Both the position numbers and the translations under genes were made by a program. Of a stretch of 48,162 nucleotides of DNA, positions 1-7,447 are shown in pieces; position 1 is the first letter of the stretch, and each line of letters starts with the position of its first letter. The notes beneath the pieces are model-generated. The model was given only the letters and a program-made list of their open reading frames with translations, made no database searches and was not told the DNA's origin. The stretch is from Thermoflexus sp. (GTDB lineage Bacteria > Chloroflexota > Anaerolineae > Thermoflexales > Thermoflexaceae), in contig NZ_DAOUCJ010000009.1 of assembly GCF_034432235.1 (NCBI RefSeq), forward strand, positions 1 to 48,162, given 5' to 3'.

Positions 1-47
1 GTCCATAGGCCCAGGAGCAGATAGTGCCAGACGTCCGCTGTGCTCAT
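1..47 (-). CDS. Probable amino-acid ABC transporter permease, N-terminus only (cut by window edge)
   Basis: Only the first 15 codons lie in the window, reading MSTADVWHYLLLGLW and running off the left edge. An AGGAG about 13 bases upstream of the ATG could be the ribosome site. A short polar start followed by a Trp/Leu-rich stretch is how HisM/GlnP-type permeases begin. The gene also sits just downstream of the ATPase and the binding protein of a polar amino-acid ABC importer that otherwise lacks a permease. If correct, it would form the membrane channel of that importer. The assignment rests mostly on position and needs the sequence beyond base 1. A stable hairpin at 104-138 separates it from the binding-protein gene. 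Confidence 0.45.
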   Translation of the reverse strand, partial: MSTADVWHYLLLGLW

Positions 48-103
48 CGACGGAACAGGGCTCCTGGAATGGGATATCGGCTGGCCCCCCAGGGAAAGGC
101 AAG

Positions 104-138
104 AGGCATGGCGGGCGGCAAATCCGCCCGCCATGCCT
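104..138 (-). terminator. Strong intercistronic hairpin after the binding-protein gene
   Basis: A 15-bp perfect stem (arms 104-118 and 124-138, loop of 5 bases) lies between the stop of the binding-protein gene and the probable permease start. On the minus strand it is followed by CTCTTGCCTTT, which is only moderately T-rich. It may be a partial terminator or an mRNA 3'-end stabiliser, lowering permease expression relative to the binding protein. Confidence 0.6.
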
Positions 139-165
139 TCCGCTTCCCCTCACCGATGCGAGCGA

Positions 166-1056
166 TCAGGGCTGGCTCACCGCCCGCCAATCGTCGGGCG
201 GGGGCTCAGGCACTGTATCGCTGGGGATCCACTTCTTGTAGATCTCCTTCCAGCGGCCGGAGGCCTTCAACTCCTTGATCACGGTATTGACGACTTCGAG
301 CAGCTCCTTCTCGCCCTTCTTGACCCCGACGCCGTAAGGCTCCACGGTGAACCGGCCCCCCACGACCTTCCATTTGTCAGGCTCCTGACGCACAAAACCG
401 TAGAGGATGATATCGTCAGTGGTCACTGCATCCACCCGGCCAGCGTCCATGGCCGCGACCGCTTCCGAGTAGGTATCGAAGAGCACCACCTCGATGTTCA
501 GGCCCTGCCGATCGGAAATGGCGCGGATGTTCTTCTCGGAGGTGGAGCCCTTCACCGTGCCCACCCGCTTGCCCTTGAGATCCTGCAGGCCGTTGATGGG
601 GCTGTTCTTGGGGACCAGGAGAGATTGTCCAGCAACGTAATAAACGATGGAGAAATCGATCTCCTTCAGGCGCTCTTCGTTAATGGTCATCGTGGAGGCG
701 ACGATATCGACCACCCCTTCTTTGAGGAAGGGAATGCGGTTCTTGGAGATGGCTTCTTTGATCTCCACAGCATTGGGATCTCCGAAGATATATTCAGCGA
801 CTGCCCGGCAGATCTCCACATCGAAACCCTCGACCTGATTGGTCTTGGGATTCAGATAACCGAAGGTGGGGATATCGTATTTCGTGCCACAGATGAGCTT
901 GCCGCGATCCTGGATCTTGCGCAGGAGGGTTCCTTCGGGGGCCAGCGGGGCACGTCCTTTTCGCGCTGGCGGGGCGCCGCTTGGCGCCTGACAGGCCGCC
1001 AGCAGCAGCGCCAGGATCCATCCGATCCATAACCATCGAGAGAGCCCAGAGCGCAT
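166..1056 (-). CDS. Polar amino-acid ABC transporter substrate-binding lipoprotein
   Basis: This 296-residue protein is a family 3 extracellular solute-binding protein (SBP_bac_3, glutamate/glutamine/polar amino-acid type). It captures substrate outside the membrane and delivers it to the permease. A basic N-terminus, a hydrophobic segment (residues 8-21) and lipobox LLAAC with Cys22 mark it as a lipoprotein. A disordered linker follows. The ligand-binding fold starts near ILDRGKLICGTKYD-like sequence and contains the family signature GFDVEICRAVAEYIFG, then DIVASTMTI and GKRVGTVKGST. The ATG is fixed by an almost perfect Shine-Dalgarno (1061-1069). It lies downstream of the matching ATPase gene (200-base gap), before a hairpin and a probable permease. 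Substrate cannot be named from sequence; an acidic or polar amino acid is likely. Confidence 0.93.
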   Translation of the reverse strand: MRSGLSRWLWIGWILALLLAACQAPSGAPPARKGRAPLAPEGTLLRKIQDRGKLICGTKYDIPTFGYLNPKTNQVEGFDVEICRAVAEYIFGDPNAVEIKEAISKNRIPFLKEGVVDIVASTMTINEERLKEIDFSIVYYVAGQSLLVPKNSPINGLQDLKGKRVGTVKGSTSEKNIRAISDRQGLNIEVVLFDTYSEAVAAMDAGRVDAVTTDDIILYGFVRQEPDKWKVVGGRFTVEPYGVGVKKGEKELLEVVNTVIKELKASGRWKEIYKKWIPSDTVPEPPPDDWRAVSQP

Positions 1057-1060
1057 GGGT

Positions 1061-1069
1061 CACCTCCTT
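1061..1069 (-). promoter_or_regulatory. Near-perfect Shine-Dalgarno of the binding-protein gene
   Basis: Reads AAGGAGGTG on the minus strand, close to full complementarity to the 16S rRNA 3' end, ending four bases before the ATG at 1056. It is the strongest ribosome site I noticed in the window and fits the high demand for an ABC binding protein. Confidence 0.8.
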
Positions 1070-1189
1070 AAAAAATAAAAATCCGAAACAGGTGGATGGG
1101 GCGAGGCATCCCCGATGCCCCGCGGATGAAGGGGATGGGCCGCTTCTCCGTTCGCCCGCTCTCCCAGAACGTCGTTTCCTGTTAAGGAA

Positions 1190-1209
1190 CGGGCTCCCCC
1201 TGTAAGCCC
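1190..1209 (-). other. Hairpin between ABC ATPase and binding-protein genes
   Basis: Arms GGGCT and AGCCC with a 10-base loop, followed on the minus strand by GTTCCTT. It is a weak candidate attenuator in the 200-base gap between the ATPase stop and the binding-protein start. The same gap also holds an imperfect stem around 1102-1121 (GGCAT/ATGCC core). Confidence 0.3.
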
Positions 1210-1258
1210 GCTCCCCACGGCCTTTCGGACCGGGATGAGGAGAAAATCGAGCAGGGCC

Positions 1259-2002
1259 TCAGTGGCGAAGGACCTGGCTCAAGAAGACACGGGTGCGCTC
1301 ATGTTTGGGGTTCTCGAAGATCTCGTCCGGCGTCCCGATCTCCACGATCCGCCCGCCCTCCAGGAACACCATGCGATCCGCCACGTGGCGGGCGAAGCCC
1401 ATCTCATGGGTGACCACCACCATGGTCATCCCCTCGCGGGCCAGGTCCTCCATCACATCCAGCACCTCTTTGATCATCTCGGGATCCAGGGCGCTGGTCG
1501 GCTCGTCGAACAGCATGATCTTCGGTCGCATCGCCAGACCCCGGGCGATGGCCACACGCTGCTGCTGGCCGCCGGAGAGCTGAGCCGGGTAGGCATGGGC
1601 CTTCTCCGGGATCCCCACCCGCTCCAGCAGCTGCATCGCCAGCCGTTCCGCCTCGGCCCGCGGCACTTTCTTCACATGCACGGGCCCCAGGATGATGTTC
1701 TCCAGCACCGTCAGATGCGGGAAGAGATTGAATTGCTGGAAGACCATGCCGATCTCCTGGCGGAGCCGGTTGACGTTGATCTTCGGATCATGAACGGGGA
1801 TACCATCCACCCACAGCTCTCCGGAGTCAATGGGCTCCAGCCGGTTGATCGTGCGGATGAGCGTGCTCTTCCCGCCCCCGCTGGGGCCGAAGATCACCAC
1901 GACTTCCCCTTCATAAATATCCAGGGTGATGTCTCGCAGAACGTGAAGGCTCCCAAACCACTTATTGACCTTTCGGAACGAGATGATCGGCCGTCCTCCC
2001 AT
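1259..2002 (-). CDS. Polar amino-acid ABC transporter ATP-binding protein (GlnQ type)
   Basis: The nucleotide-binding subunit of the importer, 247 residues from the chosen ATG. It shows Walker A GPSGGGKST, a Q-loop in GMVFQQFNLFPH, signature LSGGQQQRVAIARGLAM, Walker B IMLFDEPTSALDPE and switch His in VVTHEMGFA. The combination FQQFNLFPHLTVLENI and EPTSALDPE is typical of the polar amino-acid (GlnQ/HisP) subfamily. In-frame starts exist up to 2068 (GTG). The ATG at 2002 is chosen because GGAG lies 9 bases upstream and the protein then begins just before the first beta strand, as family members do. It follows the CorC-like gene by about 80 bases and precedes the binding-protein gene, so one operon is likely. 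Confidence 0.93.
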   Translation of the reverse strand: MGGRPIISFRKVNKWFGSLHVLRDITLDIYEGEVVVIFGPSGGGKSTLIRTINRLEPIDSGELWVDGIPVHDPKINVNRLRQEIGMVFQQFNLFPHLTVLENIILGPVHVKKVPRAEAERLAMQLLERVGIPEKAHAYPAQLSGGQQQRVAIARGLAMRPKIMLFDEPTSALDPEMIKEVLDVMEDLAREGMTMVVVTHEMGFARHVADRMVFLEGGRIVEIGTPDEIFENPKHERTRVFLSQVLRH

Positions 2003-2080
2003 GATCCGCTTCTCCATCTCGAATTTGGAAAAAGCCATCCCTCGGGCGAGGCCATGGATCTCCAACACGCGTCCCGATGA

Positions 2081-3361
2081 TCAAGGGTGAGATGGGCTCT
2101 CATTGATCTCATGAGCCTGGGGCTCCAGCCGGCGGATCCGGATCTTGCGGATGCGACGGCCGATGACCTCCTCCACCCGGAACTCCAGCCCCTCGTCCGT
2201 AAAGGTTTCTCCTGCCGCCGGAATGCGCCCCAGGCGTTCATAGACATACCCGGCGAGGGTGTCCGCCCCTTCCGACGATAAGGTCACCCCCAACAACTCC
2301 TGGATCTCATCCAGGTCCACCCGCCCATCGAAAAGATAGGTGTGCGCATCGATGGGCAACACCAGGGGTTCCTCCGAGCGGTCGAATTCGTCCTGAATCT
2401 CGCCCACAATCTCTTCCAGAATGTCCTCGATGGTCACCAAGCCAGCCACCCCCCCGTATTCGTCGACGACGATTGCCATGTGAACCTTATGCTGCTGCAT
2501 TTCCCGAAGGAGATCCACAATGCGTTTGCCTTCAGGGACGAAGTAAGGCGGGCGCAATAGCTCTTTCAGCGATGCTTCCCGGATTCCATCTCGCATCAGG
2601 CGAAGGAGGTCCTTCGCATACAGCACACCAACGACATGGTCGATGGTGCCCTCATACACCGGGATGCGGGAGTAACCCGCCTGGAGGATCACATTGAGCG
2701 CTTCGGAGAGAGAGGCCGTCACGGGGATCGCGACCATATCAGGTCGGGGGACCATGATCTCCCCAACGACGGTATCATGGAGCTCGAAGATCGAGACGAT
2801 CATTTCTTTCTCCGTGGCCTCAATCGCTCCCCCTTCCTCTCCGGCATCCACCAGGGTGCGAAGTTCGGCCTCATCGATGACCGGGATCGCTCGCCCTTCG
2901 ATCCGGGGCCCTGCGCGCCGGGCGAGATAGCGCAACGGGCCCGTCAGCCATCGCAACGGCATCAGGGTCAGGGCGCCCGGGATGGCCAGCGCTTCAGCAC
3001 AGCGCTGGCCTATGGCTCGCGGCCAGTATTCCCATGGGCCATGCAGAAGCCAGGCGAGGATCAGCCAGAAAAGGGGCATCCACAGGGAAGGCCCTGAACG
3101 ATGGAAAATCCAGAAGGTCCCCCAACCGGCCACCGCGAGGTCCAGAAAGAGAAGCCCCAGCCGCAGGCTTTGCAACCGGATCGCGCTATCCTCGGCCAGC
3201 CGCTGCAGCCATGCCGCCAGCCAGCGCCCCTCCTCAGCCCATGCCCGGCGTTTTTCCTCTGGAAGGGCCAGGATCGCGGCCTCCGAGGCCGTGATCCAGG
3301 CCCGCAGCATCAGGCCGGCCAGCACGACCAATCCGAGGATCCAGGCGCTCCTTCCTTCCAT
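2081..3361 (-). CDS. CNNM/CorC family membrane protein with CBS pair
   Basis: 426 residues in the HlyC/CorC (DUF21-CBS-CorC_HlyC) family. Members are associated with Mg2+/Co2+ transport or resistance and act in the cytoplasmic membrane. The N-terminal half has hydrophobic segments around residues 5-25, 65-85 and 90-115 and is a somewhat divergent CNNM domain. Two CBS domains follow (about 195-310; VGEIMVPRPDMVAIP starts the first and VDEYGGVAGLVTIEDILEE ends the second). The C-terminal CorC_HlyC domain starts around 335 with YLFDGRVDLDEI. The ATG abuts the TAA of the upstream response-regulator gene with no gap, so translation is probably coupled. Ion specificity cannot be read from sequence. 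Confidence 0.9.
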   Translation of the reverse strand: MEGRSAWILGLVVLAGLMLRAWITASEAAILALPEEKRRAWAEEGRWLAAWLQRLAEDSAIRLQSLRLGLLFLDLAVAGWGTFWIFHRSGPSLWMPLFWLILAWLLHGPWEYWPRAIGQRCAEALAIPGALTLMPLRWLTGPLRYLARRAGPRIEGRAIPVIDEAELRTLVDAGEEGGAIEATEKEMIVSIFELHDTVVGEIMVPRPDMVAIPVTASLSEALNVILQAGYSRIPVYEGTIDHVVGVLYAKDLLRLMRDGIREASLKELLRPPYFVPEGKRIVDLLREMQQHKVHMAIVVDEYGGVAGLVTIEDILEEIVGEIQDEFDRSEEPLVLPIDAHTYLFDGRVDLDEIQELLGVTLSSEGADTLAGYVYERLGRIPAAGETFTDEGLEFRVEEVIGRRIRKIRIRRLEPQAHEINESPSHP

Positions 3362-4030
3362 TTAACCCAGCCCCTCATCCAGGTAAGCCTTGATATTGTG
3401 CTCCACGGCGTAGGCAGCCGCCTCCGCGCGGTTCGATAGCCCGAGCTTGCTGAGGATGCTGCTCACATAGTTCCGCACCGTCCCCTCGCTGAGAAAGAGC
3501 GTTTGGGCGATCTCGCGGTTCGTCTTTCCTTCGGCGATTAGGGCCAGCACCCGCAGCTCCTGTTCAGTCAGATCCTTAAAGGCGGATGCCATGGCGCTGC
3601 GCCGTGCCGCCCGCACATGTCGAAGCAGATGAGGTGTCATCGAAGGATCGATCAGGGCTTCCCCTCGGGCCACGCGTTCGATGGCCGTGATCAGCTCATC
3701 GCTGCCGATTTGTTTCAGCACATAACCGGAAGCTCCCGCCTCAATCGACTCGAGAAGCAGCTCATCCTCCGCATAGGAGGTCAGCATGATCACCCGGGTT
3801 TCCGGAAGCGCCTCGACGATCCTACGGGTGGCTTCGATGCCGCTTCCACCGCGTAGGCGGATATCCATCACGATCACATCCGGCCGGTGATCCATCGCTT
3901 TCTGAACAGCCTCATCAGCCGATCCGGCCTCCGCCACCACCCGGAAGTCCGGCCGCCGCTCCAGCAGTGCCCGCAAACCCACGCGCACCACCTCATGGTC
4001 ATCGACAATCATGATCCGTACCGTCCGCAT
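3362..4030 (-). CDS. NarL/FixJ-type response regulator
   Basis: 222 residues. The receiver domain (1-120) has the acidic pair in IMIVDDHEVV, the phospho-acceptor Asp in VIVMDIRLRGG, Thr/Ser in VIMLTSYAED and Lys in GYVLKQIGSDEL. A LuxR-type helix-turn-helix (about 150-210) reads LTEQELRVLALIAEGKTNRE and then SEGTVRNYVSSIL. It is a DNA-binding transcription factor switched by a sensor kinase. No kinase is adjacent, so its partner is unknown. The ATG at 4030 has GGAGG 9 bases upstream; a TTG at 4036 is possible but too close to it. It lies between the patatin and CorC-like genes with 19 and 0 bases between them, so it may regulate its own operon. Confidence 0.93.
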   Translation of the reverse strand: MRTVRIMIVDDHEVVRVGLRALLERRPDFRVVAEAGSADEAVQKAMDHRPDVIVMDIRLRGGSGIEATRRIVEALPETRVIMLTSYAEDELLLESIEAGASGYVLKQIGSDELITAIERVARGEALIDPSMTPHLLRHVRAARRSAMASAFKDLTEQELRVLALIAEGKTNREIAQTLFLSEGTVRNYVSSILSKLGLSNRAEAAAYAVEHNIKAYLDEGLG

Positions 4031-4049
4031 TCCCAATCCCCTCCCGAAT

Positions 4050-4961
4050 TCATGCGCCTTGAGGTAGAAGCCGACGCAGCCAGCGCGGACGGGCTATGGC
4101 CTGCTCCAACCCGGCGAGAGCAGCCCGCGCGGCCCGCTCTCCCCGCTCCAGGATCTCCGGCGCCCGATCCAGAGCAAACACCGGGATATCCCCGGTGGGC
4201 ACACGGATCAAGCCATCGGGCGGCGCCTGCGCCAGGCGGGACTCCGTGATCCATCGCGCCATGATTCCCACAGAACAGAATACGACCTCCAGGGTCCGAC
4301 TCCAGCGCGCCCGGCGGATCAACCATCGGATCAGCAAGGGGCCAGGCAGCTCCTCCGGGAAACGGCGATCCGTCCGCCCATGTTCCACCCACGATAGATC
4401 CACCCCAATCACAAAGGTGGCCCCCAGCGCCCGAGCGACATCCACGGGCAGAGGATTCAGCACCCCCCCATCAACCAGACGTCGCCCCTCCCACCAGACC
4501 GGTGGGAAGACGCCGGGAAACGCGCTGGTGGCCAGCATGGCCTCCACCAGCGGGCCCCGATCGATCCAGATTTCCTCCCCGGTATCCAGATCCACAGCCA
4601 CGGCCGCAAAGCGAACAGGAAGATCTTCAATCCGGACATCTCCCACGGCTTCCCGCAGGAAGCGAGCCCAGCGGTCCGTTCCAACCAGGGCGTTCCCGTT
4701 CGGGTCCAGTCGCATGAACATCCGCCATCCGATCCGACGGGCCAGCGCCTCGATCGCTTCCGGCGAAAGTCCTGCGGCGAACAATCCCCCCACGATCCCG
4801 CCCGCGCTGGTGCCGGTGACGATCTCGGGCCGCCAGCCCGCCTCAATCAGCACCCGAAGCACCCGGATATGCGCGAATCCCCGCGCCCCTCCACCGCTCA
4901 ACGCGATCCCCAGCCGATGCGGACGCCGGATGCCCCAGCGCATCAGGGCGTTCTTCGGCAT
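4050..4961 (-). CDS. Patatin-like phospholipase
   Basis: 303 residues of the bacterial patatin/RssA family, serine lipid acyl hydrolases with a Ser-Asp dyad. It carries oxyanion loop SGGGARGFAH (near residue 23), nucleophile elbow GTSAG (Ser near 52) and the second catalytic motif VDGGVLNPLPV (Asp near 165). No signal peptide is seen, so the enzyme is probably cytoplasmic or peripheral to the membrane. It is the first gene of the minus-strand run to 47, and GAGGA lies 6 bases before the ATG. Physiological substrate unknown; a role in membrane lipid turnover is inferred from the family. Confidence 0.92.
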   Translation of the reverse strand: MPKNALMRWGIRRPHRLGIALSGGGARGFAHIRVLRVLIEAGWRPEIVTGTSAGGIVGGLFAAGLSPEAIEALARRIGWRMFMRLDPNGNALVGTDRWARFLREAVGDVRIEDLPVRFAAVAVDLDTGEEIWIDRGPLVEAMLATSAFPGVFPPVWWEGRRLVDGGVLNPLPVDVARALGATFVIGVDLSWVEHGRTDRRFPEELPGPLLIRWLIRRARWSRTLEVVFCSVGIMARWITESRLAQAPPDGLIRVPTGDIPVFALDRAPEILERGERAARAALAGLEQAIARPRWLRRLLPQGA

Positions 4962-5100
4962 AACGGGTCCTCATCCGCCTGTTGCTCTGGAAGGGCGTGG
5001 GAGGCCCGGTGGAGCGCCGAAGACGCTCTGCCCCTCCCCCCATCGCCCCGGGGAGGAAAAATCCAGCTTTTCCCGTTCCAGCTTAACCTCGTAGACCTAT

Positions 5101-5106
5101 TATAAT
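5101..5106 (+). promoter_or_regulatory. Candidate -10 box for the glycosidase-like gene
   Basis: A perfect TATAAT lies 47 bases upstream of the ATG at 5153, in the 191-base gap between the divergent patatin and glycosidase-like genes. I see no convincing -35 at 16-18 bases spacing. Confidence 0.45.
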
Positions 5107-5152
5107 TTGAGGACCGAATAAAAGTGAGGCAGGAAAAGGAGGGTAGGCATCC

Positions 5153-6295
5153 ATGTCTCGCTGGACCCGTCGGAGGCTTTTGAAACAGATGGGCTGGATC
5201 GGGTTGGGCATGGCGGCTGGGGCCTGCGCCCGTGCGCTCCAGCTCCCCACCCCGACCCCTTTCCCGACCCCCTCCCCCAGCCTCACCCCCAGCCCATCGC
5301 CTTCCATCACGCCGACCTCGACCGACACGCCGGTGCCCGCTTCGCCGACGCCCGCGCCCACGCCGACCAAGACGCCCTGGCCGATGTTCCCACGCCCCAG
5401 CAAGCTGGGGATCGTTGTCCAGTGGTTCCGGGATGTCCATATCGTTAACCTGATCGTGAACACCCGGATGCGCGTGGCGAAGATCATCGACGATTTCGGC
5501 CGGGCACCGGAGATCAAAGCGGGATCCCCCAACACGATCCTGATCGGCCGGATCACCCATAACTTCGATTTCGGGGAGCATATCCGGGATGGGCGCACGG
5601 ATATGCGGGCGGCCGCCGAGTGGTATGTCAACCAGTTTATGGACAAATATCTGGCGAACCCGCATATCGATTACTGGGAAGGCCACAATGAGCCGCGGCC
5701 CCACAATCACGAGGTGATGCGCCTCTTCGCGCAGTTTGAGATCGAGCGGATGAGACTGATGGCCCAGCGAGGCCTGAAGTGCGCCATCGGGAACTTCCCG
5801 AACGGCTCGCCGGATCTGGAGCTGTGGGTCGATTTCCTCCCCGCCCTCCAGGTCGCCAAACAGCTGGGCGGGATCCTGGCGCTTCACGAATACGCTTCGC
5901 CCACTCTGGATGCAGGGGTGGATCATCAGATCGGAGAGGGATGGTTCACCCTGCGCTATCGAAAGGCATATCGCTATATGGTGCCGCCCGCTTATCAAAT
6001 CCCGATCGTGATCACCGAGCTGGGGATCGATGATATCCCGACCTTCCAGGGGCCTCCCAGCCGGGGCTGGCGGAACTACATGAGCTACTGGGAACAACAA
6101 GGGCATGGGAACCCCCACTTCTTCTACCTGCGCCAGCTGTGGTGGTATGATGAAGAGCTCCAAAAGGATGACTATGTGATTGGGGCAACGATCTACATTG
6201 CCGGGGCTTACGAAGACCAAGCGTCCTATGAGATCATGGTGGAGCCTTTTCGTGAGATGTTTGCAGATTACCTCCGAGCCCATCCCAACCCTTAA
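5153..6295 (+). CDS. Exported glycoside-hydrolase-like protein with Pro/Thr linker
   Basis: 380 residues. The N-terminus (TRRRLLKQ, then a hydrophobic stretch ending MAAGAC) looks like a twin-arginine signal with a possible lipobox Cys. A low-complexity Pro/Thr/Ser linker follows (about 30-78). The rest resembles a TIM-barrel glycosidase. GHNEPRP contains an Asn-Glu-Pro triplet (Glu180) in the position of a clan GH-A acid/base, and VITELGID contains Glu289 in the position of the nucleophile. HEYASP lies between them. The protein probably acts outside the cell on a polysaccharide, tethered by the linker. The GH family cannot be set by eye, and loss of activity is possible. AGGAGG about 10 bases upstream supports the ATG. 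Neighbours give no substrate clue. Confidence 0.7.
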   Translation: MSRWTRRRLLKQMGWIGLGMAAGACARALQLPTPTPFPTPSPSLTPSPSPSITPTSTDTPVPASPTPAPTPTKTPWPMFPRPSKLGIVVQWFRDVHIVNLIVNTRMRVAKIIDDFGRAPEIKAGSPNTILIGRITHNFDFGEHIRDGRTDMRAAAEWYVNQFMDKYLANPHIDYWEGHNEPRPHNHEVMRLFAQFEIERMRLMAQRGLKCAIGNFPNGSPDLELWVDFLPALQVAKQLGGILALHEYASPTLDAGVDHQIGEGWFTLRYRKAYRYMVPPAYQIPIVITELGIDDIPTFQGPPSRGWRNYMSYWEQQGHGNPHFFYLRQLWWYDEELQKDDYVIGATIYIAGAYEDQASYEIMVEPFREMFADYLRAHPNP

Positions 6296-6378
6296 AAACA
6301 TCCCTTGGGTTCGATCGGCTTCAACCCCATGCGCGGCCCCACCCCACCAATTCCTGATGAGTTGAAAGGGATCGTGAG

Positions 6379-7092
6379 ATGCTCCCTGAGCGATGGGTTC
6401 TGGCTTCGGCTTCGCCGCGGCGCCGCACATTGATCCAGCTCCTCGGACACCCGGTGGAGCTCCTGCCGGTTTCGATCGATGAGACCCCAGCGCCGCATGA
6501 GGACCCGGCAGCCTGCGCGGCCCGTCTGGCCCTCGCCAAAGCCGCCGCGGGGGCGCGGCTCGCCCCTGATGCTCTGGTCCTGGCGGCAGATACCGTGGTG
6601 GATCTGAACGGGGCGATCCTGGGCAAGCCGGAGGGGGTGGAGGAGGCGCGGGCGATGCTTCAAGCTCTGCGCGGACGCCCCCATCACGTGCATACGGCTG
6701 TTGCGCTTTACCACCCATGGCAAGATGAGCTTCTTCTGGAAGTGGCCACCACCCAGGTCTGGATGCGCTCCTACACCGATGAAGAGATCGAGGCGTATCT
6801 GGCTACGGGGGATCCCCTTGATAAAGCCGGCGCTTACGCGATCCAGCATCTGGGTTTTCAACCCGCCCGGAGGGTGGAAGGCTGCTATGCAGCGGTGGTG
6901 GGATTGCCGCTCTGTCACCTCGCCCGGGCCCTGCGCCGCTGGGGATGGTCTCCGCCGGAGGACCTGCCCACACGATGTCAATCCACCCTGGGGCACGCCT
7001 GCAGCGTTTACCCGGACATCCTGGCGGGGGAAGAAAATCGTCGATCGAAAAACCATGAGGGGCCTGGAGGCTCCTTGACGCGCTCCCGCTGA
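6379..7092 (+). CDS. maf: Maf family nucleoside triphosphate pyrophosphatase
   Basis: 237 residues. Maf proteins hydrolyse non-canonical or modified nucleoside triphosphates in the cytoplasm and have been linked to septum formation. The motifs SASPRR, DETPAP, ADTVV, LGKPEG, TAVAL and DKAGAYAIQ are all present in order, so the catalytic core (1-190) is complete. A C-terminal extension of about 45 residues has CQSTLGHAC, a Cys/His pattern I recall as common in Maf proteins. The last codons overlap the promoter of the following tRNA gene. Which nucleotide is preferred (dTTP/UTP or m7GTP type) I cannot say with certainty. Confidence 0.93.
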   Translation: MLPERWVLASASPRRRTLIQLLGHPVELLPVSIDETPAPHEDPAACAARLALAKAAAGARLAPDALVLAADTVVDLNGAILGKPEGVEEARAMLQALRGRPHHVHTAVALYHPWQDELLLEVATTQVWMRSYTDEEIEAYLATGDPLDKAGAYAIQHLGFQPARRVEGCYAAVVGLPLCHLARALRRWGWSPPEDLPTRCQSTLGHACSVYPDILAGEENRRSKNHEGPGGSLTRSR

Positions 7093-7103
7093 TCTTTTAT
7101 AAT
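7075..7103 (+). promoter_or_regulatory. Consensus sigma-70-type promoter of tRNA-Asn
   Basis: TTGACG (7075-7080), a 17-base spacer, then TATAAT (7098-7103). A transcript would begin near 7110, a few bases before the tRNA. The -35 box lies inside the last codons of maf. Confidence 0.85.
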
Positions 7104-7114
7104 TTTAATGACCT

Positions 7115-7190
7115 TCCCCGGTAGCTCAACAGGCAGAGCAGCCGGCTGTTAACCGGCGGGTTGGAGGTTCGAGTCCTCCCCGGGGAGCCA
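7115..7190 (+). tRNA. tRNA-Asn (anticodon GTT)
   Basis: 76 bases with CCA encoded. The acceptor arms TCCCCGG and CCGGGGA pair perfectly. The D arm is GCTC/GAGC. The anticodon stem GCCGG/CCGGC holds loop CTGTTAA, giving anticodon GTT for asparagine. The T arm is GGAGG/CCTCC around TTCGAGT. It has its own promoter (7075-7103) and terminator (7193-7220), so it is a single-gene transcription unit. Confidence 0.98.
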
Positions 7191-7192
7191 GG

Positions 7193-7220
7193 GGCCGCCG
7201 CTGGGCGGCCTTTTGTTTTT
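7193..7220 (+). terminator. Rho-independent terminator of tRNA-Asn
   Basis: GGCCGCC and GGCGGCC form a 7-bp GC stem around a 4-base loop (7193-7210), followed directly by TTTTGTTTTT. It begins two bases after the tRNA CCA end. Confidence 0.95.
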
Positions 7221-7282
7221 AAGGCTTGCGCCGCAGGAGCGCGAGGGGACCATCCCGGCATGGAGGGTGCGAGGAGGTATAA

Positions 7283-7441
7283 ATGTTTGCGGAAACCCCG
7301 CTCCTTCCGGAGAATTCTTCCGCAACCGATCTCTTCCTCGAGGACTGCCGGTGCGAGATTTGTGGATTTCCCATAGAGGAAATCCACTGTAAACTCCGTT
7401 GCCCGAATTGCGGGCGGATGCGAGATTGCTCTGATCCCTGA
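7283..7441 (+). CDS. Small zinc-ribbon protein (52 residues)
   Basis: A short gene starting at ATG 7283, with GGAGG (7273-7277) five bases upstream, and ending at TGA 7441. The protein has Cys residues at 22, 24, 27, 36, 40, 43 and 49. The core is CRCEICGFP, then CKLRCPNCGRMRDCSDP. The CPNCG knuckle and the CxxC-type spacing indicate a zinc ribbon. Similar 50-60 residue proteins ending in a DCSD-like tail are, from memory, widespread in Chloroflexi, Actinobacteria and Cyanobacteria without a known function. It converges on the radical-SAM gene with 6 bases between them. The good ribosome site and the clean Cys pattern make it a real gene rather than chance. Confidence 0.75.
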   Translation: MFAETPLLPENSSATDLFLEDCRCEICGFPIEEIHCKLRCPNCGRMRDCSDP

Positions 7442-7447
7442 TCGATG

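Noticed and set aside
40..1032. Plus-strand open frame over the binding-protein gene
   Set aside because: Overlaps a clear lipoprotein gene in the opposite direction, and its translation has no recognisable motif.
4943..6718. 591-codon minus-strand open frame spanning the patatin upstream region and the glycosidase-like gene
   Set aside because: The plus-strand gene has a signal peptide, linker and motifs with a good ribosome site. The antisense frame has none.
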